Shown here piece by piece: positions 23,101-34,300 of a stretch of DNA of 64,000 nucleotides. The notes below the pieces were generated by a model that searched no databases, was not told the origin of the DNA, and saw only the letters and a list, made by a program, of their open reading frames with translations. A program made the translations under genes and the position numbers. Source of the stretch: Syngnathus acus (lineage: Eukaryota > Chordata > Actinopteri > Syngnathiformes > Syngnathidae). The DNA lies in contig NC_051101.1 of assembly GCF_901709675.1 (NCBI RefSeq), positions 992,001-1,056,000 on the forward strand, given 5' to 3'. Position 1 is the stretch's first letter, and each line of letters opens with the position of its first letter.

Positions 23101-24163
23101 GCCCAGGCCTCATCTTCCCCTCCCGTGTCGATAAACAGTTGCAGGCACGAGCAAGTCGTGTGTGTGTGCGTGCATGCGTGCCACGAGAGAGCTCCCTCGT
23201 AACGTAGTTTGTTTCCTTAGATTCTGGCCGGCATCTACCCGGTGTCGCAGTTGCAGGAGCCGTACAGCTCGGTGGGTTATCTGTGCGAGAGGACCCCCTT
23301 CCTCTCCGTGCTGAAGCTCAAGCATCCAAACTTGGAAGAAGGCGACAGCCGGCAAGGAGAGCGCCTTTCGGATGAGGAGCCCTGGACTGCCTGGGATGTT
23401 TGCGAGGGTACGCGCCTCTCCTTGCAAGAAGGGAAGCAGCCAATTTTATTTTGCTTGACTCTCGCTACGAGTTGCATTGGCTGTGGAAAAAAATACATGT
23501 ATTCTGCTATGATTAGGAACGTTTTCTGTGGGATTGCCACTTTGTAGTAATCAATGCGCCATCAATTAGCATTCTGATTTATCAATTTTCCCAAAAGTTC
23601 ACATGGCTTCACTTTTGGAGCTTACACTGTGCCGATGCTCCTCTCGATCCCCAGCATGGGCTGAGCGGAGAGGATACAAGACGGCAAAAGCGGCCCGAAA
23701 CGATGTATACCGGGCGGCCAACAGCCTCCTGAGGTTAGCCACTGATGGCCGCCTTTGCCTGTGCTTCCGACCGCGCGGCTACAGCTGCCTGAGAGGTGAG
23801 CCCAATCGGCAATATGCTTCGTGTCCCAAACCATATGGCAGGGGCGTGGAAACTCGACCGAGATCTCGATTGCGGGGCAAAATCTGATGTTCTCTTTGCC
23901 GGCAACGCTCAGAGCATTGGGAAAGCCACACTGACATCCCGAAGATTCTGGCCTTGCAAGGACGGACGTCGGAGGAGGACACCGCGGGCAAGAGGGACGA
24001 CGAAGAGGACAGCGAATCTAGCACCGAGCCCGAGGAAGAGAGAGATCGGGACGCGGACGACGACGAAGAAGACGAAGACGAGGGCTTTAGGCGGCTCGGG
24101 TCAAAGCGGCGGACCGTTTCCGGCTTGGCGGGCAACAAGTTTCATGTTCTCCAATGTGAGTGA
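14128..24163 (+). CDS. gnl1: gnl1: circularly permuted GTPase (GNL1/HSR1, YlqF/YawG-type), 12 coding exons
   Basis: Coding exons: 14128-14200, 14777-14924, 15141-15277, 15378-15529, 21732-21803, 21918-22110, 22377-22475, 22562-22744, 22966-23144, 23221-23407, 23655-23795 and 23913-24163. They join in frame to 604 aa (human GNL1 is 607). The start [20 protein letters not shown] is the family's basic N-terminus, a nucleolar/nuclear targeting type. G motifs are in permuted order: G4 NKVD at residues 219-222, then G1 GFPNVGKSS at 353-361, then G3 DCPG at 397-400. The C-terminus is an acidic Asp/Glu-rich tail. Family knowledge: these GTPases act in ribosome biogenesis and cell-cycle control; GNL1 shuttles between nucleus, nucleolus and cytoplasm. 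The ninth coding intron begins GC instead of GT. The fourth coding intron (15530-21731) is swollen by about 6 kb of nested transposons. All catalytic motifs are intact. Confidence 0.95.
15628..16470. mobile_element. hAT MITE, copy 1 of a tandem pair
   Basis: Terminal inverted repeats are CAGTGTTTCCCAACC and GGTTGGGAAACACTG. The 8-bp TSD cgctagag lies at 15620-15627 and 16471-16478. The subterminal sequence has the recurring gccgcggcacactggtgtgccg motif. No coding capacity is seen. It lies in the fourth coding intron of gnl1, immediately before a second copy sharing the same duplication. Confidence 0.85.
17395..18083 (+). pseudogene. LINE APE-type endonuclease region (frameshifted, interrupted)
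   Basis: It reads as two frames: 17035-about 17900 through GDFNQ, then one frame over from about 17905 ([18 protein letters not shown]) to the end at the hAT insertion near 18083. Catalytic-type residues Glu (ETW), Asp/Asn (GDFN) and Asp-His (SDH) are all visible, so the domain was once complete. The protein continues after the inserted hAT at about 19138. Confidence 0.75.
18314..18460 (+). pseudogene. Decayed BED-finger start of a hAT transposase
   Basis: From ATG 18314 the frame reads [20 protein letters not shown], then [14 protein letters not shown]. The expected CxxC of a BED finger appears as CNVR, so the second ligand is missing, and no DDE catalytic region follows. It is a remnant of the 18085-19129 hAT. 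Confidence 0.5.
18674..18847. mobile_element. 174-bp TA-flanked TIR element (relative of 4034-5364)
   Basis: It begins TACCGTAATTTTCGGACT and ends AGTCCGAAAATTACGGTA, with ATAAGTCGCAC motifs inside. It shares ends and the 'agccataaaatgcccaaa' stretch with the element in znf384 intron 3. It is the innermost layer of the gnl1 intron nest. Confidence 0.8.
19738..21084 (+). CDS. LINE reverse transcriptase (open frame, frameshifted from its N-terminal part)
   Basis: The frame is open for about 450 codons after the 19730 frameshift. Visible RT motifs are [62 protein letters not shown], and KFADDT with the catalytic Asp pair. A thumb-like region and a conserved tail ([15 protein letters not shown]) follow. 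The preceding fragment 19143-19751 supplies the linker between endonuclease and RT. The parent LINE is inactivated by frameshifts and an insertion. It is not a host gene. Confidence 0.8.
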   Translation, partial: VNPRKAPGPDNIPGRVFKECAGQLAGVITDIFNISLDQAKVPVCFKAASIIPVPKKPQITSWNDYRPVALTPIMMKCFERLLKDHIVSRLPPTFDPFQFAYRQNRSTEDAISSVLHLSLAHLEERNTHVRLLFLDFSSAFNTIIPQHLVEKLEHLGFSTPLRNWLLDFLTNRPQSVRVGQNTSDVITLSTGSPQGCVLSPLLFTLMTHDCAPRFTTNHIVKFADDTTVVGLIRDNNDLDYREEVEQLVVWCRENSLILNVEKTKEIIVDFRKNQPHHAPLIINSSAVEVVSSTKFLGVHITDDLTWTVNTTTLVKRAQKRLYFLRRMRRAHLPPPIMRTFYRSTIESILTSCLSVWCGGCSASDWKNLRRVVRTAERIIGAPLPSIQDLSSQRCVSRARNIISDPSHPHHGLFSLLPSGKRFRSIRCRSTRFCNSFFPAVVRLLNIQT

Positions 24164-24932
24164 AGGGAAGGAGCTTGGGGGACTTCTTTGGCTCTGGTGT
24201 CTTCCTCACTGGCCGCTCGAGGCGCGTTCCGTCTTGTGTGTCATGACCCTCTTCAATGCAGACGTTTGTGCAAAGCACAAAGCCGCCACGATCATTGTCT
24301 TTTCGGCAGGATTGTCGGCCGAGGACGCTAGTTGGCTTGCTCGCTGAGGAGGCTAGTTAGCGTGCCCGCTGAGGACACTAGTTAGCGTGCCCGCTGAGGA
24401 CGCTAGTTAGCCTGCCCGCTGACGACGCAACGCGGACTCCGTTCCTGTACTCCGACAAAGCCACTAGATAACAGAAGGTACTGAACAAAATCACCTCTGG
24501 GCTTCTTGCCTCTTTCATTTGTTACTTGCCAGAGCTCTGTCAATCAAATTGAGAGTTAGCTTCATTTCCTGATATTTGCACACCGGCGCCCCTGATTGAT
24601 GGAGAAAATATTTTTCTACTCCATGCTGTGCCTCACCTCTGCTTGTTAATGCACAAAGCTTCTCCTCCTGATGTCGGGCAGTCGTGTGGCTTGTGTTTTT
24701 TTAGGTGTGTTCTCACAGCAGGGAACAAAACTTTTGTCTGTCCGGCTCAGCAATGGCGCTTGTCTCAAAAAGGTTTAAGTGAAATGGCGAGCGCTCCTTG
24801 GCCGCAGTCGACAGATTCGTTATTATAATTGCAGGGTGTTCTAAAGTGTGAAGGCCAGTTGTCTGTTTTGATGCTTGGAACGGTCCTTTCTTGGTTCCAG
24901 AATCTCTTCAATGGACCGCTTTCTGCAATAAA
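24164..24932 (+). other. gnl1: Probable gnl1 3' UTR
   Basis: There are no further coding features up to AATAAA at 24927-24932, the first canonical poly(A) hexamer after the TGA at 24161-24163. It contains a short 25-bp tandem repeat (24317-24428). The extent is inferred. Confidence 0.4.
24317..24428. repeat. 25-bp tandem repeat, about 4 units
   Basis: The unit is gctgaggacgctagttagcgtgcc-like and is repeated with single-base changes. It lies in the presumed gnl1 3' UTR. Confidence 0.75.
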
Positions 24933-27900
24933 CCGGGAGTGTCCGAAACCTTCTCGATGTTGTCGCATCTGTAAACAGGCTTCAAACTACTCCGGAGGGC
25001 GCCATGGGAGCGACTCGAGTCACGTACTCGCTTCACATGGCCAATTTTTGACCTTGAGAGTTGCTTCGCATGGGAGGATTTTTAAAAAAGTTTGCATTTT
25101 CAAGATGGCGTGCAAAGGTTAGCTGATGTGCTGTGCTGAGGCTGCAAGTATGGAGGGCGCTCATGTTAGGATTCAATGATTTTTTGGTAACAAATTGGGG
25201 CAAAAGATTGACAAGGATAAGCGCCACAACAATGACATCTAACTTCACTGTCACTACCCAAAAATTATAAAACTGAACATAAGCAGTACAGATGCAAATG
25301 TACTGCAAAGTTGAACGATACCCAACAGCGCCCCCATATGGTAGTACTTTTTTACTTGAAGCGAATGGAAAATGCGCAATTTCATTTAGTGATTTTTTTG
25401 CTGGCCACTCGAGAGAGCCAGCATGCCTAACTCCCACTCTTTGCAGACGGCCAACCTTCCGAGAAGGCGTGTAATGGCTAAGCAAATCTGGGATAACTTC
25501 TTTGGATGTCTCCCTAATTGCCGTTGATCGTCTCGACGCATAACTCATGTCAACATATCCGAGACGTAATTTTGGATCGCTCTGCTTGTCAATGTGGCCT
25601 GACGTTTATTCCGCCCCACCCTGACAGCGTTCACGCGGGAGACGGTGACCGGCGATAATCGGCGAACGCCACCATAAACTATTTACTTTCGGGAAGAGGC
25701 TGGAAAGTCCCAAGTCTTTCTTTTTTTTTTTCTTGCCGGTGCATCGTCGCGACGACTTCCCAGCTCGTATGGATCTCATACGCGGCTGACGAGATCATCT
25801 CCTGCCATCTGGAATTGTTTTGAGATTGAACGCAAATAGCGGCTGATGACATCCAGACGCGAACGCGCAGGAACAGCGTTGTTGCTTTGCACTCAGATGC
25901 GCCGTCAAATGCATCTGCTTTCGTTTGGTCGCGTCCCCCTTGGCTTGACTTGACACACCGAACGTTTGGCTGAGAGCTGTTAGCTAAATGAGAAGCGGCG
26001 CAAAAAATCTCATTGAAAAATCTCATTGGGGCTTTGAAGGAATGGGGTCGAAATACAAAAAGTCCTGCCTAGCTACAAAAACAGATATGCTCGAACTTCA
26101 TTGAATAAAGTACATAAGCAGAAAAGTATATTCACATATTAAATCAATAAAAGAAATATTTTAAGCATATAATTATACCTACACATCAAATCAATAAAGA
26201 AGACATAACGAGACATTTTTAATAGGTGGTAATGACAAAGGTTTTTATAACTTTATGATTTGATATATATTTCTGAGCACTGTGAAATAAATGTTTTTTT
26301 ATATATTGCCTAAATAGCTTAATGACCCTTAAGGAACTGTGTAATGCATGCCTGATGTTTTTTCTCTAAATCATGGACACGGCCAGAGTCGTCTTGACCG
26401 TTCAGTACTTGATTATATCTTGTGTTTTGACTAAACGTCATATGTCGCCTAAATGTGAGATGCCAGCTTTTCGATTACTACTGAACGCTCTGCACAGAGG
26501 GAAATATTTTGCTTAACAAAGAAGAGATACGGTTGGAAGCCTGATTAAACTAAGAATGTAATGATGTAAGCAAAGACATGGAGTATCAAAAGAACAAACT
26601 TTGCATCGTCAGGGAACATTAATAAATTGATGTCACAGCCAAAAGCTCACATAATTCCGTACAAAATGACAAAATTGAAAGAATGACGAATGGATGAGGT
26701 GCGACAGTGTAAGAATGGAGCAGAATGTTTACAGGAAGGTAACTTGGAGATAAAACCAGCTGGTGCCAGAGGGAGACAGCCAAGGACTCGGCCAAAGATG
26801 ATCACCAAGGCCGAAAGACAGGATGGAAGACGGCAGCCCCCACACACACACCGAATCGTCCATAACCAGCACCCACTCCCATGGAATCAAACTCTACTTC
26901 GAACTCGCCCCACCCCAACGACTCATCACCCATCAAACTCGCCCCACACCGGCCTGTGCAACTGAATATAAGCTGACCAAAGAACCTTGAACGTTGCCTT
27001 TTCTGAATGGAGACTTTCTGCTCTTGAAAGGCCCAGCGCTGTATTGTACTTTCCTGAAAACAGAGCTTTCTTAACAAGAATTATGATTGAACTCAACCAA
27101 CCTGTGTAAGTCTAATTTCTGCTTCAGTGTCTTTGCATTTTCCTAAATCTGAAGAAATTAAACGAGCACGCAGTGAGTAAATTGGATAACAGGTGATTGG
27201 CAATGGCTTTTGCCGTGAGGCGCAGATAGCGCTCCCTAAATTGTGGACAAAATCCAACAGCTTTTGGTTTGTCAAGTGGCAACTTGCAAGGTCGTCTGGC
27301 AACTGTGTGACTTGGCAACTGTGTGACTTGACGGTGAGGAAAGGTAGCCTTGATGTCAGATGAACGGACGCACCGGATGCGAGTGCACCACAAGCTCGTC
27401 CTCACATCGCGATGCAGCAAAATTGGATAATCGGGTTTGAATGATGTGGAAGATATACACAAATGAATAAATTGGTTCCAAAATAATGAAAGAAATCAAG
27501 CATTTTTATGTTGCTTCTTTGAATTTAATTAGCTTAACTGGTTTGAACTTAATTGGAGCGTTTGTTTTCTCATGTTGTGACCTCTTTGAAGGGATTGCCA
27601 CTTTTGCAGGACTGACAAGTTCATTCCTATTGTGAAATGGTTATCTACTTTGAACTACCTTGTACCTTGATCCGAGTCGTAATGGCATCGAATCGTTTTA
27701 CTTTAACTTATTATCACACCGCCATCTAGATTTGTCCCACAGCGTCGGGCGGCGCTGCGCTAAAATCTGATTGTATTTTTAATTTAATGTGAAATTTTAA
27801 AGGTAGGATTTGGAACTCGTGAAAATAATTCCACGTCAATTGAGCTGGTCCGGACGGAGCATCGGAGACGTGGCTTTTGTGTCTGCCGATAACCTCATCG

Positions 27901-30165
27901 GCGTGTTCAGCTTTTGTGGGAAAGTGGCTGATAACTCTTGGGAATGTGTGCGCAGCCTGCTGTTGGAGTGCTGGCTGTGGACACTTTGTGGAAGGTGAAA
28001 GACAGCCACGTTGTATTCACACAGTTGTCATGTGTTATTGTCCAGCCATGTGAATTCATTGTTGGACGAGAGTGTAAGTTAGTCATTTGGGCTGTGCGCT
28101 GCTTGTGAACTGAAACTCATGTGTCAGTGGGCTATTTTTAGCGCCACCTCTCACTGCATTGCCATGCCACTCATTCGCACCTCTCTGAGTTTTCTGCCCC
28201 CCTACCTAAACTATTCCTCAGTCATCCATCCATGCCCAATAACACTCCCCAAAGGGTCCATGAAATAGAGAGACGGAGATCCAGGAGGTCGGTGGGAAGC
28301 TGGTTGGACTGGTTGCTGTGGTGACCAAGCGCAAAGAGTCAAAGTGCTCGATTACAAGGAGCTTAGTTTGTCTGTCTACTTGGCTCACTGTTGGAATTTT
28401 AACTAGCACAAGGAGCATTTTGATCTTGACCATGTTTGTCCTTGAAAACGGGCCTCCAAAATTTTTTTTCTCAACTTTTTTCAACCGAGCTACAGTGTGA
28501 AATTTGAAAAAACAAAGCTTTGTGGAGGACTAATGCGGCTGTGTATGTTAGCTTGGAGCCGGCGAAGCTTGTCTTTTCATGCTCGCCCGCGTGACTTCTC
28601 AACGCTTTGTCAAGCCACCACTGCTTTGTTGGTCACCAGGGCAACTGTCAGTCCCAGGTGAAAAATCTCTTCCCCCCCCCCCCCCCCCCCCCCGTTATTT
28701 CCTTTTTGTACACTTGTGTCTTGCTCGCTCTCTATTCCTCATGACCTGTTTCCATATTTCTTTTCAAAAGTGAGATTCTTGGGGCTGGAATGTTTGTCCC
28801 ATGCACTTTCTCCCGCAGCCTCCCCTCCTCCTTTTGCAAGTCTGATCCTGCGAGGAATTTGCCGTTAGAGCCGCAACGTCGTAAGACGAGCCGGCCCCGT
28901 GTCAACAGATAGCGCCTGTGATTAGCAGGAGGGGACCAACTGAGTTCCAACACTCCGCTACTGTACACTACATTTGTTAGGCTCACTCCTATTCTCCAGT
29001 TGTTCTTTCTCTAGAGATTTTTTTACTTTGATATTACACTATTCAAAAACAACACTTGTACTTTCTACTTGTGGATCCTCGTGCGTTAGTCACCTTTGTT
29101 GTCCCTTCCATCGCCACTTTTTCTTCTCCCAGTCCAACGGGCATGAACCAACACATAAGGAAATTGCAGCCGAAAAGGCTTTTGCTGCGGAGCACGGGTA
29201 GCCAACTCTTTTTGAAAGGCGAATTTTCTCTCAGTTTCTCCCCCTGCATGCTTCGGGGTCTCATATCAACAACTCTCAGCCTTTGCTGACTCATTGCTGT
29301 GCTTTACTGCAAAAGCCTTCAGTCTGACTCATTATAGCCTAGGGCCCGTAATGCTATGCAGCTGCTGCTGCTGCTGCTGCCGCTCTGTAATAAAGTTCGC
29401 TTCACAAGCATCAGGTAAATGGCCTAAACAAGGTGCTTTGTAACACAAAATGATCATTCAGAGTTTATGTTTGTAAATCATATAAAATGACAATCATGAT
29501 AAATAAACACATTAACTGAGCTAATCTGTGATGGTTTGTGTCACTAAAGTATATATCCTGCCCTCCAAATATGTTGAATATCCGAAGACAGTAACCTCAA
29601 CCACTTTCACTCATCAAGACTCTGAAGGCCAGGTTGAAGGTTGACTCCAGGTTTAATAACAAGGGAAAGGGTGAAACTGGGAGAATACAAACCACATTCT
29701 ATAATCAGTCATACGAACTAAATGAATTAAATCTATATGAAATCTCAATCATGTTTTTATCCTATCGTCTAACATCACAGAAAACTATAATTTCAGAACT
29801 CAAAAGATCTATTTCGATCCATAATAACTTAAACAAAGATACATACCAACAATGCCTTGTATCACACAAAATGTAGGTAGTAGTTTTGCCGAACTGCAGA
29901 AGAGAATAGAACAAGCAGCGTTCTCTTTCAACACTGTGCTGAAATCTGCGCTTACTTCCTGATTCCAGTCACGTGACCTACTCTATTTTAACACTGGTCA
30001 CAGACTACAAAGACATGAAAGACATGACAATATAATTAAGAACGAAAGTAGACCATTACCATAAAAACAATCATTGGGATAAGCTTCAATGCATTTGCAT
30101 GCAACCTTTCTAACTTTGTCAACACCTGATTTTAATCACTGATACCTTTTTGTGACCCAAAATAT
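24933..30165. other. gnl1-ddr1 intergenic region, no gene recognised
   Basis: No exon with homology I recognise and no RNA gene were found on either strand. Simple features only: a C-run of about 20 bases at 28672-28693, a (CTG)n stretch at about 29358-29380, and an AT-rich zone at 26100-26320. The open frames here are short and show no protein-like composition. Confidence 0.5.
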
Positions 30166-30178
30166 AATTCTGACACTC

Positions 30179-30534
30179 CATCCATCCATCTTCTGTACCG
30201 CTTAGTCCCCACGGGGGTCGCGGGCGTGCTGGAGCCTATCCCAGCCGTCATCGGGCAGCAGGCGGGGGACACCCTGAACCGGTTGCCAGCCAATCGCAGG
30301 GCACACAGAGACAAACAACCATTCGCACTCACACCTAGGGACAATTTGGAGTGCTCAATCGGCCTACCAAGCATGTTTTTGGGATGTGGGGGGAAACCGG
30401 AGTGCCCGGAGAAAACCCACGCGGGCCCGGGGAGAACATGCAAACTCCACACAGGGAGAGCCGGAGGTGGAATCGAACCCGCACCCTCCTAACTGTGAGG
30501 CGGACGTGCTACCCAGTGCACCACCGAGCCGCCC
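30179..30534 (-). mobile_element. tRNA-headed SINE (copy 2) with 13-bp TSD
   Basis: It is nearly identical to the SINE at 10831-11184 and in the same orientation, with the B-box-bearing head at the high-coordinate end and an ATCC-type tail at the low end. The duplication aattctgacactc occurs at 30166-30178 and 30535-30547. Confidence 0.8.
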
Positions 30535-30964
30535 AATTCTGACACTCATTTAAAAAAATCTTTACGTTTTCTAGCCCATCAGGTTTTGGGGATATTTTTA
30601 TTTTGGTTTTATGTTTGGCCTTAATAAGCTTGCACAATATGGATTTTACCACACCTAATTTATAGCTCGTAAGTTTAAAAAAAATCCATCATTTGTTGAA
30701 CATGACCCTTAATTTAGAAATATTACTAAACATATGACTTTATGTAATTATTTTCTCATGAAAACATGATATGTTGTGACGTCAATTCCAATGTCATATT
30801 CAGTCGACAGCAAGTGGCAAAATGGCCGCCTTTATTGTATTTCATTGTACTGTGTTTCTTTTTGGGAGCAAAGGGTTAACGAGGCATGCAATCAGAGCTC
30901 CTGTGCAATATTTTAAAAGGCTTTTCTCACACCCTTCAGTTAGCTTCACTCTAAAGCTGCTGTC

Positions 30965-31080
30965 TGACGGAGCCCCGCCCACCGCAGCCTCTTATTGGAT
31001 CAGGCGCCTGCTTGAATACCCAATGAGGCACCTTGCTCTCATCCGCCATTGGCCACAGCTGGTGCAGTTATGTAAATGAG
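30965..31080 (+). promoter_or_regulatory. Probable ddr1 promoter (GC box and three CCAAT boxes)
   Basis: Within about 85 bases there is a GC box gccccgccc (30972-30980), an inverted CCAAT at 30994-30998, a direct CCAAT at 31020-31024 and another inverted CCAAT at 31048-31052. This clustering is typical of an NF-Y/Sp1 promoter. It is followed by GC-richer sequence and a plausible donor at 31366. The assignment to ddr1 rests on its being the nearest downstream gene on this strand. Confidence 0.4.
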
Positions 31081-31365
31081 CACCTGGTGGCGCCCGCTGC
31101 GGTCCGGCTGCCTTGCCACTACCGCGGAGCTCGCATTCACTGACGGACTCTCAGTTTGGCGTCTCAGTTTGGCTTCTCCTTCACCGTATTTATTGGACAC
31201 ATTTTGTTGCCTTGTGACGAGTGCAAGTGCACAAAGCAACACCACTCGCCGACTTTGGAGTCAGAGTTTGGAGGAGGTTTGTGTGGACGCTTCCAGACAG
31301 TAACGAGACGGAGTGACTAAAAAGTTTGAGGGCGCTGTCCGAAAATAGCGGTTGCGGTGTTGAAG
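31080..31365 (+). other. ddr1: Possible ddr1 non-coding first exon
   Basis: The sequence between the CCAAT cluster and the donor-like gttgaag|gtagt at 31366 has no long ORF and would be a 5' UTR exon. The coding exon starts after an acceptor at 37181, which implies at least one upstream non-coding exon. The exact start and whether this is the used exon cannot be shown. Confidence 0.3.
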
Positions 31366-34300
31366 GTAGTTTTCCTTTTCCATTTCTATCCTATTTGCGG
31401 CTTCTAGCGTGTGCTTGTGTTCATGTGTGGCTTGGCGTCCGTCAGTCTCGTCGTGAAGCGGTTCTGGACTGCCGCCACGCTGACGGAGCCCTCCTGCCGG
31501 GCGCATGTCGGCCGACCAAGGTGTAACGTTGCGCCCAAATATTAGCAGCCGTGGATCTGGAATTTCCCTGACAGTCTGCATCACGTCCTGGATTTACTGC
31601 ATACTTTCAAGCTACCAAAACGCATGTGTGCAAAGGAAGGTGGACTGTTTGCTTGCTTACTTGCTTGCTTGTCAAGTGACTCAAATGAACATGTCAAGTT
31701 TTATATTGAGGACCTTATTTTTTGGTTACTCAGAATCCACAAGATTGCGTACTACGTTTTATTCACTCGACTTTGGCAGTTGAAAAACAAATGCCAATTT
31801 GAGAGACTGTTTGCACTTTAGTCCCTTCACGGCCACCATACCCTAATTGTTCTTGATAGTTCACTCTGCTGAGTGACAGCTGAAGCAAAAAGTTGAATAT
31901 TGGATCCCCAACAACTTTGATTAAATTTTTAGATGACAACTGTGCCGACCCCGTTAATGTGACAGATGAAGCACAAACCTGAATACTGATAAGTCCTACA
32001 GTGGAGAGCGTGGCTTGTTTTGGTCTCTGCAGAACTCTTGCTATCCACTAAAAATTTATGAACCTGTGTTTATTGATTTCAACCACAATTTCCTCGGGTG
32101 GGATTTCTGTGTAAAGACTGCACCGCTGACTTCTGGACTAGTGAAAAGTGTCTTTTGTGAAAGAATGTTTGGTTGGGTCTTAGCCTTTTCAGAGCCGCAT
32201 TCCTCCCCCTTTCTTTACATGGCACCTCCTTGACTAAAACAAATTCAAACAAAAGCCATTCTTTCCCAGCAACGGCTTTGTGGTCGGTGCTTGGGGGTCA
32301 CCACCCATGTCACGCTCGCACTAGCTCGTGTGACCTTAGATGACATCATCTGGCGCATGTGCTTTTGTTTCAGGGCAAGCGGACACAAACGCAACATGAG
32401 GCCCCGCGTGCAAACGTTTCAAATGAGCAACAAAACCGAAATTGGATTTGCACAGAGCAATCTCAGATGGAATTTTGCACACACTGCACCGATGTGTTGC
32501 ATTGAAGGCAAAAGAGAAGCGAGCTGCAATTTGTTGCGTTCACCTCAAAGCAGAAGATGCGTTGCTGGGTCCAAGAAGGCCTTTTTAGCTTTATGAGCTT
32601 TTTGGAGCAATTTCATTTTTTCTTGGGCAAATGGAATGCTGGCTTGTTTAATGACCTTTTGGCTGCTAATTTCACCTATGTCCCCCTCCGTGTAATCGCC
32701 GTTTATGTGTTCGTGCCGTCCGGCCAAGACGTGAAACAGCTGGAGAATATGTGTGCTGTGATGTTATTCATATGTTTTGGTTAAAATGGGAAGGACTTTG
32801 TTCTGTTTTTTTTGTTTTGGTGTTATTTATATTTCAAACATATTGCTGCTGTCCGTTGACAGCCTTGTACATGACATGCCCCCCCCCCCCCCACCACACA
32901 CACACACATAAAAATAATTCTCATGAGACACAAATGATTGTCATAAGAAAGCTTTGCCACAGCAGAAACATGAATTCCTCATTTCACAGTCCAATGCGTC
33001 GTTGATGTTTTGAAAGATCGAAGCAGATTGGAATGTCCAAAGCAGAGCACCAACGGGCTTGAAAGGAGGCCGTTGAAGTCAACGCAATTAGTGCAGTGAT
33101 TACATGACACGTCTCCTTTATTTAACCGCAAAATTGAACAAGCAGAGCAAATAATCCTTTTTCTGTGATCTTCCATTGTTTCATGTCCCGTCACGGGACG
33201 CCGTGATGAGATAGCGTCGACGCCGCTTGCGTGTGTGTGTGTGCTGGGCAAAGGTTTTATTTTGGCTTCGGAGCTTGACTTGAAAGAATTTGTCATTTAT
33301 CTCCTATCACATTTTGGCACGCCGCAGAAGAGAAAGGCGCCCCCCTCCTCCCCGGGCCTGCATATGAAATTTGATATGAGGAAGATGATGTCATGCTCTG
33401 CCAGTCACAAAGCCTCCGTCAGTTCAAGGATTGAGTCTGAGAATTGAGACTTTCAGATGGACGCCCGATAATGAGACGAACGCCCTGCACACTTTTTTTC
33501 CAATTGCACCACATTTCAGTCCTGGGGGACGAAACACGAGATTGGTGGCCCAACACAATCTTCTGGTCTGGGCTGCCGGATCGAGATGGAGGCACTGCCA
33601 TCAAAATAGTCGAATGGCCCATATCCAATCTCTCCAGATAAAAAACAACTCCTGGAACACGCCCAATCAGTTCCTTCTTTGTTTGATTTTCTATTATCTG
33701 AACATCAATTGCTTTTGAGTAAGCGAGCTTGAGAAGCGTGAGATTGACTGGCTGACGGTCGGGAATGTACTCAAGGGACCGCCGGCGTTACTTTACAGAA
33801 AAGAAAAAAAAAAAAGGTTGCAACTTGAGCTGGTTCTTTTTTTACTTGCTCATCGACTCAAGACCTCACGCGTCCACGTGGGCTGCTCGCTCGCTCGGGG
33901 CCTTGTCACCCGGGCATCAATCACCAAAGTCTCCTGGCAATGCTGCCGAATAGTAGAATCGTGGAGCAAAGTTGTGCCCGGCATCAAAGTTGAACAAGGG
34001 GTGCTACCTTTTGCTCTCAACTGCCAGGGGGGGGGCACATAAGCATGAAGGGCTTGTCATGAGCTGCATAATTGAAGTCTCTTTCCAAAAGGGGAACTGC
34101 GATTGAGGTGTTCTGGCAACGATCGCACGCTTTTGTTTTTTACGAGCAAATTTCGTTGCCTTTCTGTGAAACAAAGGAAGGCCATTAATACCTGCAAACT
34201 GCTATTTTGACCCATTCCTATAGTTAAGTCTTGTGCCACACCATTTGCATTTGACAAGAATTTGGCTACTTGGGACTCTCTATGTTGCCAGTTAAGGTCT

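Noticed and set aside
28672-28693. C-run as a possible G-quadruplex regulatory element
   Set aside because: A simple homopolymer, prone to sequencing length error, with no gene context that supports a function.
31326-31526. Short open frame after the CCAAT cluster
   Set aside because: No homology recognised, and it runs through the likely 5' UTR donor at 31366; more likely non-coding.
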